Source of the DNA: Flammeovirga sp. OC4
GTDB taxonomy: Bacteria; Bacteroidota; Bacteroidia; Cytophagales; Flammeovirgaceae
Direction of reading: 5' to 3'
DNA: 64,000 nucleotides
Assembly: GCF_000812565.1 (NCBI RefSeq)
Contig: NZ_JTAM01000006.1
Coordinates: 62,001-126,000, forward strand
Positions 18,318 through 29,097 of the stretch are shown here, piece after piece. Numbering within the stretch: position 1 is the stretch's first letter; each line of letters begins with the position of its first letter. The translations under genes were made by a program, and so were the position numbers. The notes beneath the pieces are model-generated. The model was not told the origin of the DNA. It made no database searches and worked only from the letters and a program-made list of their open reading frames with translations.

Positions 18318-19421
18318 ATGGCATCATTCGACAATTTAGAAATGGCGACCCTTGTAGGAAGCTCACACAAAAATTTCTCTAAATTAGAAAACCAATATAA
18401 AATTGAACCGCAGTATCAGAGCAAATTCAACAAAGCAAAATTAATTGGAAATCTTTGTTACCCTGTAGAGGCTATCAATCAAAATTGGCTATACAAGAAG
18501 GTCGATAAAATTGAAACTGATAAAGATCCTGTATTTGTATTAGGGCATTGGAGAAGTGGAACAACTCACTTACATAACTTATTAAGTAAGGATCCTCAAT
18601 TTGGTTTTGTGAATACGTTCCAAAGTGTGTTTCCTAACGCGTTAATGTTTGGAAGAAATATCTTCAGACCCATTATGAAAATGATGATGCCAAAAGAAAG
18701 ACCTGCCGATGGTTTGAAGTTAGATCCAGCCTTTCCTCAAGAAGAAGAATTCGCTTTAGGTAATTTACATGATATGTCATATTATTACTTTTGGTACTTC
18801 CCTAAGGACACTATTAAAATCTTTGATAAGTTCTTGTTAGGAAAAGGCCTGTCAGAAGATGAAAAGCAGCATTGGAGAACAACATATGAACGTTTCGCTA
18901 AACTTGCTTTATGGCAAACTAAAGGTGAGCGTTTCTTGTCAAAAAATCCTCCTCATACTGCTAGAGTAGATGAGTTATTGAAGATATACCCTAATGCCAA
19001 GTTTATATATATCTACAGAAACCCGTATGAAGTGTATGGTTCTACTTTTAGGTTCTTCAAAGGGGTTTTACCTAGCCAACAGTTCCAATCGATTACAGAT
19101 GAAGAACTAAGTGATAATATTTTGAAGGTATTTACTAAGATGTATGATAAGTATGAGCAAGATAAATTATCGATTCCTTCAGAGAATCTTGTGGAAATCA
19201 AGTATGAAGAATTTTCAAAAGATAACCTTGGATATCTAGATAATATCTACAAGCAATTGAACTTAGGGGATTTTAGTAAGGTAAAAGACACAATGCAAAA
19301 CTATTTGGATAGTTTGGGGTCACATAAAAAGCATAATTATAGTTTCCCACAGGAAACTATTGATAAAGTAAACTCCAACTGGAGTTATGCTTTTGAAAAA
19401 TGGAATTATGACATGCTTTAA
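18318..19421 (+). CDS. Sulfotransferase family protein
   Basis: A 367-residue PAPS-dependent sulfotransferase. The 5'-phosphosulfate loop is GHWRSGTT (residues 76-83) and the 3'-phosphate motif is the Arg-Asn-Pro region FIYIYRNPYEVYGS. It transfers sulfate to a hydroxyl of an unknown acceptor, such as a glycan or lipid. No signal peptide or transmembrane segment is obvious. It is a lone gene with a long AT-rich upstream region and a shared terminator, so the context does not reveal the acceptor. Confidence 0.85.
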   Translation: MASFDNLEMATLVGSSHKNFSKLENQYKIEPQYQSKFNKAKLIGNLCYPVEAINQNWLYKKVDKIETDKDPVFVLGHWRSGTTHLHNLLSKDPQFGFVNTFQSVFPNALMFGRNIFRPIMKMMMPKERPADGLKLDPAFPQEEEFALGNLHDMSYYYFWYFPKDTIKIFDKFLLGKGLSEDEKQHWRTTYERFAKLALWQTKGERFLSKNPPHTARVDELLKIYPNAKFIYIYRNPYEVYGSTFRFFKGVLPSQQFQSITDEELSDNILKVFTKMYDKYEQDKLSIPSENLVEIKYEEFSKDNLGYLDNIYKQLNLGDFSKVKDTMQNYLDSLGSHKKHNYSFPQETIDKVNSNWSYAFEKWNYDML

Positions 19422-19444
19422 ACAGCATTGTTAATAGATCACAT

Positions 19445-19482
19445 AAAAAATGGAGTAGATTCATCATCTACTCCATTTTTTT
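19445..19482. terminator. Bidirectional terminator
   Basis: A perfect 14-bp stem, AAAAATGGAGTAGA (19446-19459) with TCTACTCCATTTTT (19467-19480), with A-run and T-run flanks. It serves the sulfotransferase gene on the plus strand and the efflux operon on the minus strand. Confidence 0.9.
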
Positions 19483-19501
19483 ATTACTCATTCAGTATAA
19501 A

Positions 19502-20938
19502 TTAATTATTCTCTTGAGCGTCTTGTTGTTCTTGAGGGGTGATCCAGCCTCCTCCTAAAGCCTTATATAATTGAATATAAGCCGTTAAAATATTACTTTG
19601 GACCTTTACAAGATTTAATTCTGCATCAAAGGCTTGTCTTTGTTGTTCAAGGTATTCCAAGTAACTGGTAACACCTCTATCATATCTTTGTTTAGATAGG
19701 TATTCTGCATTGACAGCGGCTCTTGTATGTTTTTCTCTTGCTATACGTTCCTCTTCATAGAATTGAATAGATGCCAATGCATCCTCTACTTCTCTAAAAG
19801 CTAGAATAGCACTTCGTTCGTATTCTTGAATAGAAGCTTCAAGCCTTGCTTTCTCAACTTCAACCTGTCTTTTATTTCTTCCCCATTGGAATAAAGGACC
19901 TGTTAAACCTGCACCAATGTTCCAACCTACAGCAGGTCCACTTGCTGCATCATTCAAAGCTTGAGAAGCAATACCTCCTACTCCGGTAATACTAATTGTT
20001 GGAAAACGATTGGCAATAGCAGCACCCACTTGAGCATTTTGAGCAACAATATCTTGCTCAGCTCTTAGTATGTCTGGTCTTCTCTTTAATAGGTCTGAAG
20101 GAATGCCTGCAGGAATCACTGGAGGCTTAATTTGATTTTCCAAAGCCAAGCCAGCAACATAACTTTTAGAACTAGTACCAATTAGTACAGATAGTAAGTT
20201 TTCAGATAATGCAATACCCCTTTTATAAATTGGAATACTACTTTCTGCAATTGCTTGCTGAATCTGAGCTTGATTAAGATCGAGTTCTGGAATAGTACCT
20301 TGTCTGTATCTAGCCTCCATAATGATCATTGAACTGTCTCTCGAAGCAAGCGTCTCTTGTGCTACCACTAAGCTAGCTCTATTTTCGAGTAACTGAACAT
20401 AGGCTGCTGTTACTTCTGAAATTAAACTAATTTGAACAGCTCTCAGTCCGTATACTGTCCCTAAATAATTGGCATTTGCAGCTTCAGACAATCTTTTATT
20501 CTTTCCCCAAAGGTCTATTTCCCAATTGAGGCTTGCCCCTCCGAAATAATTTCCATTCGCTCCCTCAGGTAATATAAAACCACTGTAAGTTCCGTAGGAA
20601 TAATTGGCATCATACCCAAGCTGCGGTCTTGTATTTACTTTTTGAATTCTGTAAAGTTTTTCGGCCTCAACAATTCTTTGCATCGCCACTTTTACATCTT
20701 GATTGTTTTCTAGAGCGACAGTAATCAAGCTGTCTAAAACTTGATCCTGAATCAATGTCCACCAACCGATAGTATCATTTTCTGTTGAAACAAGAGTATC
20801 AACTCCAAAACGATATTCAGAAGGCGAAGTGATATCTGGAGCCTCATAATTCTTTCCCATTTTACAGCTCCATAAGGAGAGTAAAATAATGCAACTGGCT
20901 AGGAGACGGTTTCGATTTGATATAATTAAGTTTTTCAT
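19502..20938 (-). CDS. Outer membrane efflux lipoprotein, TolC/OprM (NodT) family
   Basis: A 478-residue outer membrane channel of a tripartite pump. The signal ends in lipobox LWSC with lipidated Cys25. Two OEP repeats follow, with typical stretches SAYGRAD-like PSDLLKRRPDILRAEQDIVAQN and QRYDRGVTSYLEYLEQQRQAFDAEL. It starts 3 bases after the RND pump gene, in the order adaptor-pump-channel. Substrates are probably hydrophobic or amphiphilic compounds, from the family and not from specific residues. Confidence 0.93.
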   Translation of the reverse strand: MKNLIISNRNRLLASCIILLSLWSCKMGKNYEAPDITSPSEYRFGVDTLVSTENDTIGWWTLIQDQVLDSLITVALENNQDVKVAMQRIVEAEKLYRIQKVNTRPQLGYDANYSYGTYSGFILPEGANGNYFGGASLNWEIDLWGKNKRLSEAANANYLGTVYGLRAVQISLISEVTAAYVQLLENRASLVVAQETLASRDSSMIIMEARYRQGTIPELDLNQAQIQQAIAESSIPIYKRGIALSENLLSVLIGTSSKSYVAGLALENQIKPPVIPAGIPSDLLKRRPDILRAEQDIVAQNAQVGAAIANRFPTISITGVGGIASQALNDAASGPAVGWNIGAGLTGPLFQWGRNKRQVEVEKARLEASIQEYERSAILAFREVEDALASIQFYEEERIAREKHTRAAVNAEYLSKQRYDRGVTSYLEYLEQQRQAFDAELNLVKVQSNILTAYIQLYKALGGGWITPQEQQDAQENN

Positions 20939-20941
20939 GAT

Positions 20942-23900
20942 TTATGCCTCTCCGTTAGTTTGAATTTCTTTATCTCTTTTTTCTTCGTATTTCGCAAGTT
21001 TACCTACAAGGACGAATAACATTGGATATAAGAAAAGACCTAAAATTGTGGCCATACCCATACCTCCAAGTAGTGCCATACCCATTACTTTACGAGCTTC
21101 AGCGCCAGATCCTGTTGCTATAACAAGAGGAAGTACACCAAGAATAAAAGAAAAGGCTGTCATAAGAATAGGTCTAAAACGTAATTCTGCAGATTTGATA
21201 GCAGCATCGAATAATGATAGCCCTTCATCAAACTTTAACTTGGCGAATTCTACAATTAGAATGGCATTCTTTGCAGCCATGGCAATCAACATTACTAGTG
21301 AAATTTGAGCAAAAATGTTGTTTTCATAACTTTCACTGAAAAATCTTGCGACCCATATCATTAAAAAGGCTCCGAATATGGCAAAAGGTGTTCCTAGTAG
21401 AATACTAAATGGCATTGACCATGATTCGTACTGTGCTGCAAGGATTAGGAATACGAAGAGTAAAGAGAACGCAAAAATGATAAATACTGAACCAGATGCT
21501 TTCTTTTCCTGATAAGACATACCATTCCAAGCATAGGTCATATTATCCGGTAATACTTCTGCTGCTACTTCTTCTAATGCATCCATTGCTTGACCAGAAC
21601 TATATCCTGGTGCAGGAGAACCCGTTACTTCTACTGATCTTAGAAGGTTAAATCTATTGGTGAATTCAGGACCACTAATCTTTTCAACGGTTACTAGTGT
21701 TGAAAGTGGAACATTGGAACCGTTTGAAGATTTAACATAAAACATATCCAATTGCTTTTCGTCGTTTCTGTATTCAGGTTCGGCTTGTACATAAGCTCGA
21801 TAAAGACGACCAAAACGGTTAAAGTCATTGATATAAGAACCACCTAAGAAAGCTGCGAATGTAGTGTATACATCATTTAAGCTTACTCCAAGTTTTAAAA
21901 TTTTATCTCTGTTAATATCAATAAAACGTTGTGGAACACTAGATTCAAATGTCGTAAATGCCATTCCAATTTCAGGCCTTGCATTCGCTGCTCTGATAAA
22001 TTCATTCGTAAAGTTGGCCAAGTAGTCAGGGGTGTTACCTCCTTTATCTTGTACCATAATACTAAATCCTGAACCATTACCTAAACCTGGAATTGCAGGG
22101 GGACCAAAGGCAAATACTTTTGCTTCGGTGATTTGGGTAGCAAATAAGTAGTTTAATTTCTGTACAACTTGTTTTGCTGTCAATTCCCTCTCGTCCCAAT
22201 TCTTAAGAGTTACAAAGAAAAAGGCGGAGTTGGTAGACATACTACTTGAAAGAAGTGAATAACCAGCTACTGTAGTGTTCATTTCGATTTCAGGAACTTG
22301 AGCTGCAATCTTTTCTATTTTCTTAGATAACTCATTTGTTCTCTGTAATGAAGAAGCAACAGGTAATTGGGCATTAATAAAGATATACCCTTGATCCTCT
22401 TCAGGAATAAAACCTACAGGAACTTTCACACCTAACCACCCAGCTGCTAATAATGTACCTCCAATAAATAGACAACTCATTAGTATTTTACGTGTAGCGA
22501 TTTTTGTTACACTCAAATAAGAATTCGTTGATCGATCAAAAATATTATTGAATACATTAAAGAACGCACCTAGAGGTCCACCAACAGGTTCTTTCTTCCT
22601 TAATATCAATCCACAAAGTGCAGGTGATAATGTTAAGGCATTAAGTGATGAAAAACATACTGAAACGGCAACCGTAATGGCAAATTGTTGGTAGAGTCGA
22701 CCGGTTATACCAGCCATACCTGCTACTGGAATAAATACAGCTACAAGCACTAAAGTAGTGGCAATTACAGGAGCAGTTACTTCACCCATTGCTTTATTAG
22801 TAGCGTCTTTAGGGCTGTATCCTTCTTCTATATAAACTTGCACGGCATCTACTACTACGATGGCATCATCCACTACAATACCAATGGCGAGTACTAGACC
22901 TAATAGTGATAATACGTTGATGGTAAAACCTAATAGTGGGAACAGCATAAATGCTGCTACCAAAGAAACAGGGATCGCCATGGTAGGTACTAAGGTTGCT
23001 CTCCAGTCTTGGATGAAAACATATACAACAAGTACTACTAATAATAAGGCAATAAATAATGTTTCAATGATTTCATTGATACCTGCTGTAATCGGTTTTG
23101 TAGAATCGAGGGATACTTCGTATGCGATTCCATTAGGGAAATCTTCTTTTAAAGCATCCATCTTTGTGATCATTTCTTCTGCCAATGCTACCGCATTTGA
23201 ACCTGGAGCTTGATAAACGGCGATTACGGCGCAATTAGCTCCATTCAGACGTGTAAATGCAGAATAAGTTTCTACCCCTAATTCAATACGAGCAACATCA
23301 CTTAAAAGAACTTGACTACCGTCTTTGTTGGTTCTTACGACAATATTTCCAAACTCTTCTTCAGATTGAAGACGGTCAGGAAGAAGTACTGTATAAGTAA
23401 ATTCAGTTCCCTTTGGCGCTGGTTCTGCACCAAATTTACCACCAGGAACAATGACGTTTTGATTATTGACAGCAGTTGTAATCTCAGGTATTGTCAAATT
23501 TAATTTTGCCAATCGATCAGGTTTCACCCAAATACGCATCGAATAATCTGAAGTACCTAATACGGATACACTACCAACACCTTTTGTTCTTGCTAATACA
23601 TCTTTAATATTGATCAAAGAGTAATTACCTAAGAAGTTTTGGTCAAACCTACCATCAGGAGAGGTCAGTGTAATTAGCATCAAAATGTTAGGTAATGACT
23701 TTTCCGTTTTTACACCTGTTCTTTTTACACCTTCAGGTAGTTTAGGAGTAGCAGTAGCAACACGGTTTTGTGTAAATACTGTACTCATATCAGGGTCAGT
23801 ACCAATATCAAATGATGTTTGTATTTGTAGAGTACCATCATTGGAGTTGATGGACTTCATATAGATCATATTTTCTACACCATTGATCTCTTGTTCTAAT

Positions 23901-24109
23901 GGAGTAGCAACTGATTGCTCTACGTTTAATGCACTTGCTCCTGTATACGTTGCACTAATTCTTACAATAGGAGGAGTCAAGTTAGGGTACTGTTCAATTG
24001 GAAGCCCTGTAATTGAAACAGCACCAACGATGGTCATAATAATGGCAATGACCATGGCGACAATTGGTCGCCTCACAAAAAAGTTTGATTTTATTTGTTC
24101 CTTGCTCAT
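20942..24109 (-). CDS. RND multidrug efflux transporter, HAE1/AcrB family
   Basis: A 1055-residue inner membrane proton/drug antiporter with twelve predicted helices and two large periplasmic loops. Proton-relay residues are present: the Asp-Asp pair in GIVVDDAIVVVDAVQVY (TM4) and the Lys in AMAAKNAILIVEFA (TM10). The N-terminus FFVRRPIVAMVIAI and SVATPLEQEINGVENM are HAE1-typical. The start overlaps the adaptor stop (TAATG). No local repressor gene is seen, so the regulator is elsewhere. Confidence 0.95.
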   Translation of the reverse strand: MSKEQIKSNFFVRRPIVAMVIAIIMTIVGAVSITGLPIEQYPNLTPPIVRISATYTGASALNVEQSVATPLEQEINGVENMIYMKSINSNDGTLQIQTSFDIGTDPDMSTVFTQNRVATATPKLPEGVKRTGVKTEKSLPNILMLITLTSPDGRFDQNFLGNYSLINIKDVLARTKGVGSVSVLGTSDYSMRIWVKPDRLAKLNLTIPEITTAVNNQNVIVPGGKFGAEPAPKGTEFTYTVLLPDRLQSEEEFGNIVVRTNKDGSQVLLSDVARIELGVETYSAFTRLNGANCAVIAVYQAPGSNAVALAEEMITKMDALKEDFPNGIAYEVSLDSTKPITAGINEIIETLFIALLLVVLVVYVFIQDWRATLVPTMAIPVSLVAAFMLFPLLGFTINVLSLLGLVLAIGIVVDDAIVVVDAVQVYIEEGYSPKDATNKAMGEVTAPVIATTLVLVAVFIPVAGMAGITGRLYQQFAITVAVSVCFSSLNALTLSPALCGLILRKKEPVGGPLGAFFNVFNNIFDRSTNSYLSVTKIATRKILMSCLFIGGTLLAAGWLGVKVPVGFIPEEDQGYIFINAQLPVASSLQRTNELSKKIEKIAAQVPEIEMNTTVAGYSLLSSSMSTNSAFFFVTLKNWDERELTAKQVVQKLNYLFATQITEAKVFAFGPPAIPGLGNGSGFSIMVQDKGGNTPDYLANFTNEFIRAANARPEIGMAFTTFESSVPQRFIDINRDKILKLGVSLNDVYTTFAAFLGGSYINDFNRFGRLYRAYVQAEPEYRNDEKQLDMFYVKSSNGSNVPLSTLVTVEKISGPEFTNRFNLLRSVEVTGSPAPGYSSGQAMDALEEVAAEVLPDNMTYAWNGMSYQEKKASGSVFIIFAFSLLFVFLILAAQYESWSMPFSILLGTPFAIFGAFLMIWVARFFSESYENNIFAQISLVMLIAMAAKNAILIVEFAKLKFDEGLSLFDAAIKSAELRFRPILMTAFSFILGVLPLVIATGSGAEARKVMGMALLGGMGMATILGLFLYPMLFVLVGKLAKYEEKRDKEIQTNGEA

Positions 24110-25302
24110 TATACTCCTTCGTACTGTGATTCGAATTGAACTACTTTGTATTTAATTGTTGCTCCTTCTTGAACTTTTTGTAGTCCTTCCAAAACAATTT
24201 TTTCTCCTTTTTTGAGGCCTGACCTTACAAGGAAGTAATCTTTATAAGCATGTCTTGCTAATTCAATACTTCTTTGTGCTACTTTACCAGATTCATCTAC
24301 AACGTAGACAGAGTAACGCCCTTGGAATTCCATCACAGCTCTTTGAGGAATAAGAATTCCATCATGAACGATATCAATCACCGAACGTACCTTGGCAAAT
24401 TGTCCAGGTCTGATTAAACCATCTGTATTAGGAAAGGTGGCTTGAATAAGAATAGCACCTGTATTGGCATCAACACTTCTATCAATAAAGTCAAAATGAC
24501 CTTTATGCTTATATACTGAATTATCAGAGAAAATTAGATCAAGTTTATCTTTAGATTCTTCGTCAGACCTAGATGCCTTCTTCCCCGATTTTTCTTGAGC
24601 AACAGCATATCTTGCCATTCTCAAATAGTCATTTTCATTAATAAAGAAACGCACATTGACAGAGTCAATTCTCGAAACTGTATTTAAGATGACTGGGTTA
24701 GGGTCTTTCCCAACAAATTCTCCAACTTTTGCTTCTGTTTTACCAATAATACCATTGATTGGAGAAGTAATTCTTGTATATCCTAATTCAATTTGAGCCA
24801 TTCTTAGGTTGGCTTCAGCGGCAGCAACCATAGATTCTGACGCTCCTTTTTCAGCTAAAGCAGCATCAAGATCCGATTTTGAAACGGCATTTTGTTCCGC
24901 TAAAGGTTGAATACGCTCAAGGTCATTAGATGCTCGAATTAAAGTAACTTTAGCTTCTGCTAGTTGGCCTTCTCGCATGGCCACATTAGCAGAATATTGT
25001 TTAGGATCTACCTTATAAAGTAATTGCCCTTTTTTGACCTTACTACCTTCCTTGAAATAAATACCCTCTAAATATCCTTCTACTCTGGAACGTATTGGGA
25101 TATCTTTTGTGCCATAAACTTGTCCAACAAATTCTTTAGTTAAGGGTACATCCTGAATAGTTACTTCAGTGATTGGAATTTCAACTTGTGGTAATTGGCT
25201 TTGCTGTTGTTGCTCAGCTTCTTTACCACATCCAAACAACAGATTGATAGTGAATGCAAGGGTTATTATCTTATAAGTTGCATTCAAAAAATTTAATGTC
25301 AT
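24109..25302 (-). CDS. RND efflux periplasmic adaptor lipoprotein, AcrA family
   Basis: 397 residues; lipobox LFGC with Cys25. The order is lipoyl/hairpin/beta-barrel: GYLEGIYFKEGSKVKKGQLLYKVD (lipoyl half), a coiled hairpin over about 95-165, TRITSPINGIIGKTEAKVGEF (second lipoyl half), then a barrel with RPGQFAKVR and PQRAVMEFQGRYSVYVVD. It links the pump to the outer membrane channel. It is the first gene of the three-gene operon; the 114-base gap from glpK shows no clear promoter. Confidence 0.94.
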   Translation of the reverse strand: MTLNFLNATYKIITLAFTINLLFGCGKEAEQQQQSQLPQVEIPITEVTIQDVPLTKEFVGQVYGTKDIPIRSRVEGYLEGIYFKEGSKVKKGQLLYKVDPKQYSANVAMREGQLAEAKVTLIRASNDLERIQPLAEQNAVSKSDLDAALAEKGASESMVAAAEANLRMAQIELGYTRITSPINGIIGKTEAKVGEFVGKDPNPVILNTVSRIDSVNVRFFINENDYLRMARYAVAQEKSGKKASRSDEESKDKLDLIFSDNSVYKHKGHFDFIDRSVDANTGAILIQATFPNTDGLIRPGQFAKVRSVIDIVHDGILIPQRAVMEFQGRYSVYVVDESGKVAQRSIELARHAYKDYFLVRSGLKKGEKIVLEGLQKVQEGATIKYKVVQFESQYEGV

Positions 25303-25416
25303 TATTTTGAGATATTATGTAGTTAAGTATGTTATTATAATTAGAGTAAATCTATTAAAATTTATTCTATAATTGAATAGAACTATTGAAAACCATTCGT
25401 ATATATTGTTATTGAA

Positions 25417-26916
25417 TTATTCTGTTTCCCAATTAAAACTTCTTTGAACGGCTTTTTTCCAATCATTTCTAGCAATTGAACGGTTTTTATCACTCATTTT
25501 ATTTTCAAAAAATTTATCCATTTTCCATATTTTATTGATTTCATCAATGTCTTTCCAATAGTTAACAGCTAATCCTGCTAAAAAAGCAGCACCCATTGCG
25601 GTTGTTTCAAGTATTTTAGGACGTACTACATTGATGTTTGAAATATTGCTTTGTGTTTGCATCAGTAAATTATTGGCACATGCACCTCCATCCACTCTTA
25701 ATTCTTTTGCATGTTCTTGGGTATCGGCTTGCATTGCTTCAATGACATCTTGTGATTGGAGTGCAATTGCTTCTAATGTAGCTCTCACAATATGTCCTTT
25801 TTGGGTACCTCTTGTAATACCAATTAATGTTCCTCTAGCATATTGATCCCAATAGGGTGCTCCAAGCCCTGTGAGTGCAGGAACAAACATTACTCCTCCA
25901 TTATTTTTTACCTCTTTGGCTATTTTTTCACTATGATGAGCCTTTTTTATAATCCCTAATCCATCTCTGAGCCATTGTATTGCAGCTCCAGCAACAAAGA
26001 CACTGCCTTCCAATGCATAATTCACTTGATCACCAATTTTCCATGCAATAGTAGTCAGAAGTTGATGTTGTGAGGAAATCGCTTCTTTACCAGTATTCAT
26101 CATAATAAAACACCCTGTTCCGTAGGTGTTTTTTACCATTCCTTTTTTAGTGCACATTTGACCAAATAAGGCAGCTTGTTGATCTCCTGCAATACCAGCA
26201 ATAGGTATTTTACTTGCAAAAAGTGTTGTTGCGGTTTGAGCATAAACTTCACTACTGCTTTTTACCTCCGGAAGCATACTCTTGGGGATATTAAAAATTT
26301 TTAGAAGTTTTTCATCCCATTTTAGCGTGTGAATATTAAAAAGCATGGTTCTGCTGGCATTAGTTACATCAGTTACATAAGTTTTGCCTCTTGTAAATTG
26401 CCAAATGAGCCAAGTATCTATAGTTCCAAATCGAAGAAGACCTTTCTCTGCTTTTTTTCGGGCACCTGGAACATTTTCGAGGATCCAATGAATTTTACTA
26501 GCGGAGAAATAGGCATCTATGACAAGGCCGGTCTTATTGTGAATTATCTTTGCGTATTTCTCTTTGAGAGAATCACAGAATTTTGCAGTTCTTCTATCTT
26601 GCCAAACAATAGCATTGTAAATGGGTTTACTGTTCGATGCATCCCAAACAACAGTTGTCTCCCTTTGATTAGTGATACCAATACCAGCGATATTTAATCC
26701 GTTTAGTCCTTCTTTGGCAATGCACTCTGCGGCAACAGCTGCTTGTGTTGACCAAATTTCTTTAGGATCATGTTCCACCCATCCTGGTTTAGGGTAATAT
26801 TGTTTAAACTCTTTTTGTGCTGAATTAACAATCTTACCTTTTTTATCAAAAAGAATAGCTCTTGAGCTTGTTGTACCTTGGTCTAAAGAGAGTATATATT
26901 GTTTGCTTTTACTCAT
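25417..26916 (-). CDS. glpK: Glycerol kinase
   Basis: A 499-residue FGGY kinase that phosphorylates glycerol to sn-glycerol 3-phosphate. Motifs seen are [13 protein letters not shown] (from residue 12), [22 protein letters not shown] and the C-terminal [16 protein letters not shown]. The length equals the family norm. No glpF or glpD is nearby. A 33-base palindrome directly abuts the start codon and may regulate it. Confidence 0.96.
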   Translation of the reverse strand: MSKSKQYILSLDQGTTSSRAILFDKKGKIVNSAQKEFKQYYPKPGWVEHDPKEIWSTQAAVAAECIAKEGLNGLNIAGIGITNQRETTVVWDASNSKPIYNAIVWQDRRTAKFCDSLKEKYAKIIHNKTGLVIDAYFSASKIHWILENVPGARKKAEKGLLRFGTIDTWLIWQFTRGKTYVTDVTNASRTMLFNIHTLKWDEKLLKIFNIPKSMLPEVKSSSEVYAQTATTLFASKIPIAGIAGDQQAALFGQMCTKKGMVKNTYGTGCFIMMNTGKEAISSQHQLLTTIAWKIGDQVNYALEGSVFVAGAAIQWLRDGLGIIKKAHHSEKIAKEVKNNGGVMFVPALTGLGAPYWDQYARGTLIGITRGTQKGHIVRATLEAIALQSQDVIEAMQADTQEHAKELRVDGGACANNLLMQTQSNISNINVVRPKILETTAMGAAFLAGLAVNYWKDIDEINKIWKMDKFFENKMSDKNRSIARNDWKKAVQRSFNWETE

Positions 26917-26949
26917 AGATGATGCAATTGTTTTTCGATTACATCATCT
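26917..26949. promoter_or_regulatory. Palindrome abutting the glpK start codon
   Basis: AGATGATG (26917-26924) pairs with CATCATCT (26942-26949), extended by AAT/ATT after one mismatch, around a 9-base loop. On the glpK transcript it ends at the base before the ATG and would enclose the ribosome-binding region. It may be an operator, a translational switch or part of the end of the upstream TPR gene. Confidence 0.45.
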
Positions 26950-26964
26950 AAAATAAAAAAATAA

Positions 26965-29097
26965 TTAGATTTTTATATGAAATCCCATCACCAATGTGTC
27001 ATCGGTAGGTTTGTTTTGGGTCTTTATATCAGGATTCATCCAATGATACCTTTCTTCTTCAATACAACTTTTTTGTGAGTTGTAGTCTTTTTCGGCATTG
27101 TCAATAAGCAAATTGCGAAGATTTTTCTCAAGGAATTTTTTACCTCTACTACCTCCAAATTGATCAGGTAGCCCATCTGAGTATAAATAAAATTTTAGAT
27201 CGTTTGTAAGTGGAATCGTGTGTTTATGGAAAGTGTATTGGAATGGAGATAAAGAATCACAAACAGATCTTTTTGTTCCTTTTATGTAATTGCTTTCTCC
27301 GTTTTCGATGTATAATAAAGGTCTCCTAGCTCCAGAATATTCTAAGGTGCGGTTTTTCATATTGATTGTAACCACTGCCATATCAATACCTACCATATCT
27401 TCATTTTGATCAAAAATTTGACTCATCACTTCATCCAATTTCGTTAATATTCTGTCAGGAGCAGTAATACCAGATTGTATGATTTGATTCAAGGTTTTGA
27501 TTCCCAATGTTGCCAATAATGCAGCAGGTACACCATGTCCTGCAAAATCCATCATTGAAATAATGATCTTTTGATCTACGACCGAAATATTATAAACGTC
27601 ACCACTTACTTTTTGAGCAGGGCGTAGTAAAATGAAATAATCTTTAATGAAATGATCGATCTCTTCGGGGATACTATTAAGGGACTGCTGAATTTTGGAA
27701 GCGTATTGCAAACTGTCCGTCAACTCATCATTAATATCTTTTATTGCTTTGTTCTGTTTCCTGATTCTGGTGTGTGCCTTTCTTATTTTTTTATTGTTGA
27801 TAAAAACATAAATACCAAAAGAAGATAAAACGACAATGACTAATGCAAATGAGAAGTTTAATTGTTTTTGATAATGGATAGCTTCTTCTTTTCGTTCTTT
27901 TTCCTTCTGAAGCTTATCAATTTTTAGTAGTTGGTCTCTGTTATTATATTTCTCATGTATAACAGCGAGGTCTTTTTTATTAGCATCTTCTGTGAAATTG
28001 ATTTCAATTTCTTGAAGTATTTTTTGAGCTTGAAAGGCCTTTATGTAATTTCCTTGAGCGGCGTAAACCTCTACAAGTAGCTTATAGATATTTCTTTTTT
28101 CAGGCGTGAAATTATTTTCGTCTTTATAATTATCTAGTGTTTTTAGAAGTTGTTGTAAAGCTGTATTATATTTTTTTAAGTTGAGGTAAGCTTCTCCTTG
28201 AATTCTGTAAGCTCTATTTAGTCCTCCTTCAGATTTGATTTCTTGAAATATTTTACCGCCCTTTTGACTAAAAGCAATGGCGTCGGTATACTTATTTTTG
28301 AGTAATAGAATGTCAGCAATATTGAGGTATACTTCTCCAACTCTATATTTTGAATTAAATTTTTCAAAAGTGGCAAGAGCAACATAAAATTGATCCAATG
28401 CCTTATCATACTCTTCAAACTCGTGATAAACTGCACCTAAGTTATTGGATACAAGTGCCAAACCATATTCATCATTTAATTCTAATCTCAAATCTTTCGA
28501 ACGAGAGAAAAAACTTTTAGCGAGTTCTAGCTCTCTAGTCAATAAATGAATTTGTCCAATATTGTTATAGGCAATGGCTAAATCTTTTGGTCTGTTCAGT
28601 TTGGAATTCAATTCAGCATCTTTGATATAGTGTCGAATTGCTTGAGTGTATTTACCTTGGATTTTATAGATCGCTCCTATGTTATTTAGGGCAATGGATT
28701 CACTAGTGAAATCACCATACTTTTGGCTATAATCAATAGCTTTTTGGTAAGTCTCTATAGCTTCACCATATTTTTTTAATCCCTTTTTATTTCTGGCAAC
28801 TTCTAATAATAGCACAGATAATAGCTCCACCTGATGTGTCTTTTTTGCCCAATATAAGCTAGACATAGCGGCAGTTATTCCCTTTTTGTAGTGGTGTGTT
28901 CTTCTGTGTGCTTTGGCTTGAACATTATAAACCATAGCTAATGGTTTATACATCAGCTGATGTTGGTATCTCTTGATTAACTGTTGAGAATTTTGGACAC
29001 AGCTATCATATGCCCTTTGTTTGTAAAGCAGCTCTAGTTTGTTTTGGTAAACAGTAATTGAATCAGAAAGTATAACTTGACCTTTTGGTGCCTCCAA
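26965..29097 (-). CDS. TPR sensor protein with SpoIIE (PP2C-type) phosphatase domain
   Basis: About 710 residues from the TTG at 29097. The order is TPR repeats (about 1-390), one transmembrane helix (FALVIVVLSSFGIYVFI, about 415-431), a coiled linker and a C-terminal SpoIIE phosphatase domain (about 500-710) with RPAQKVSGDVYN, MMDFAGHGVPAALLA and YLYSDGLPDQFGG. The family usually has periplasmic TPRs and a cytosolic phosphatase acting on anti-sigma antagonists. The frame stays open upstream and encodes a signal-peptide-like stretch (GNILLLIINCLFLLTT), but without ATG, GTG or TTG; the true start may be a rare codon near 29072-29087. No partner anti-sigma gene is adjacent. Confidence 0.85.
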   Translation of the reverse strand: MEAPKGQVILSDSITVYQNKLELLYKQRAYDSCVQNSQQLIKRYQHQLMYKPLAMVYNVQAKAHRRTHHYKKGITAAMSSLYWAKKTHQVELLSVLLLEVARNKKGLKKYGEAIETYQKAIDYSQKYGDFTSESIALNNIGAIYKIQGKYTQAIRHYIKDAELNSKLNRPKDLAIAYNNIGQIHLLTRELELAKSFFSRSKDLRLELNDEYGLALVSNNLGAVYHEFEEYDKALDQFYVALATFEKFNSKYRVGEVYLNIADILLLKNKYTDAIAFSQKGGKIFQEIKSEGGLNRAYRIQGEAYLNLKKYNTALQQLLKTLDNYKDENNFTPEKRNIYKLLVEVYAAQGNYIKAFQAQKILQEIEINFTEDANKKDLAVIHEKYNNRDQLLKIDKLQKEKERKEEAIHYQKQLNFSFALVIVVLSSFGIYVFINNKKIRKAHTRIRKQNKAIKDINDELTDSLQYASKIQQSLNSIPEEIDHFIKDYFILLRPAQKVSGDVYNISVVDQKIIISMMDFAGHGVPAALLATLGIKTLNQIIQSGITAPDRILTKLDEVMSQIFDQNEDMVGIDMAVVTINMKNRTLEYSGARRPLLYIENGESNYIKGTKRSVCDSLSPFQYTFHKHTIPLTNDLKFYLYSDGLPDQFGGSRGKKFLEKNLRNLLIDNAEKDYNSQKSCIEEERYHWMNPDIKTQNKPTDDTLVMGFHIKI

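Noticed and set aside
22860-23213. Plus-strand open frame inside the RND pump gene
   Set aside because: It is a shadow of the pump coding sequence, low in complexity.
19502-25302. Horizontal acquisition of the efflux operon
   Set aside because: Base composition and codon use look like the neighbours, and there are no mobile-element scars.
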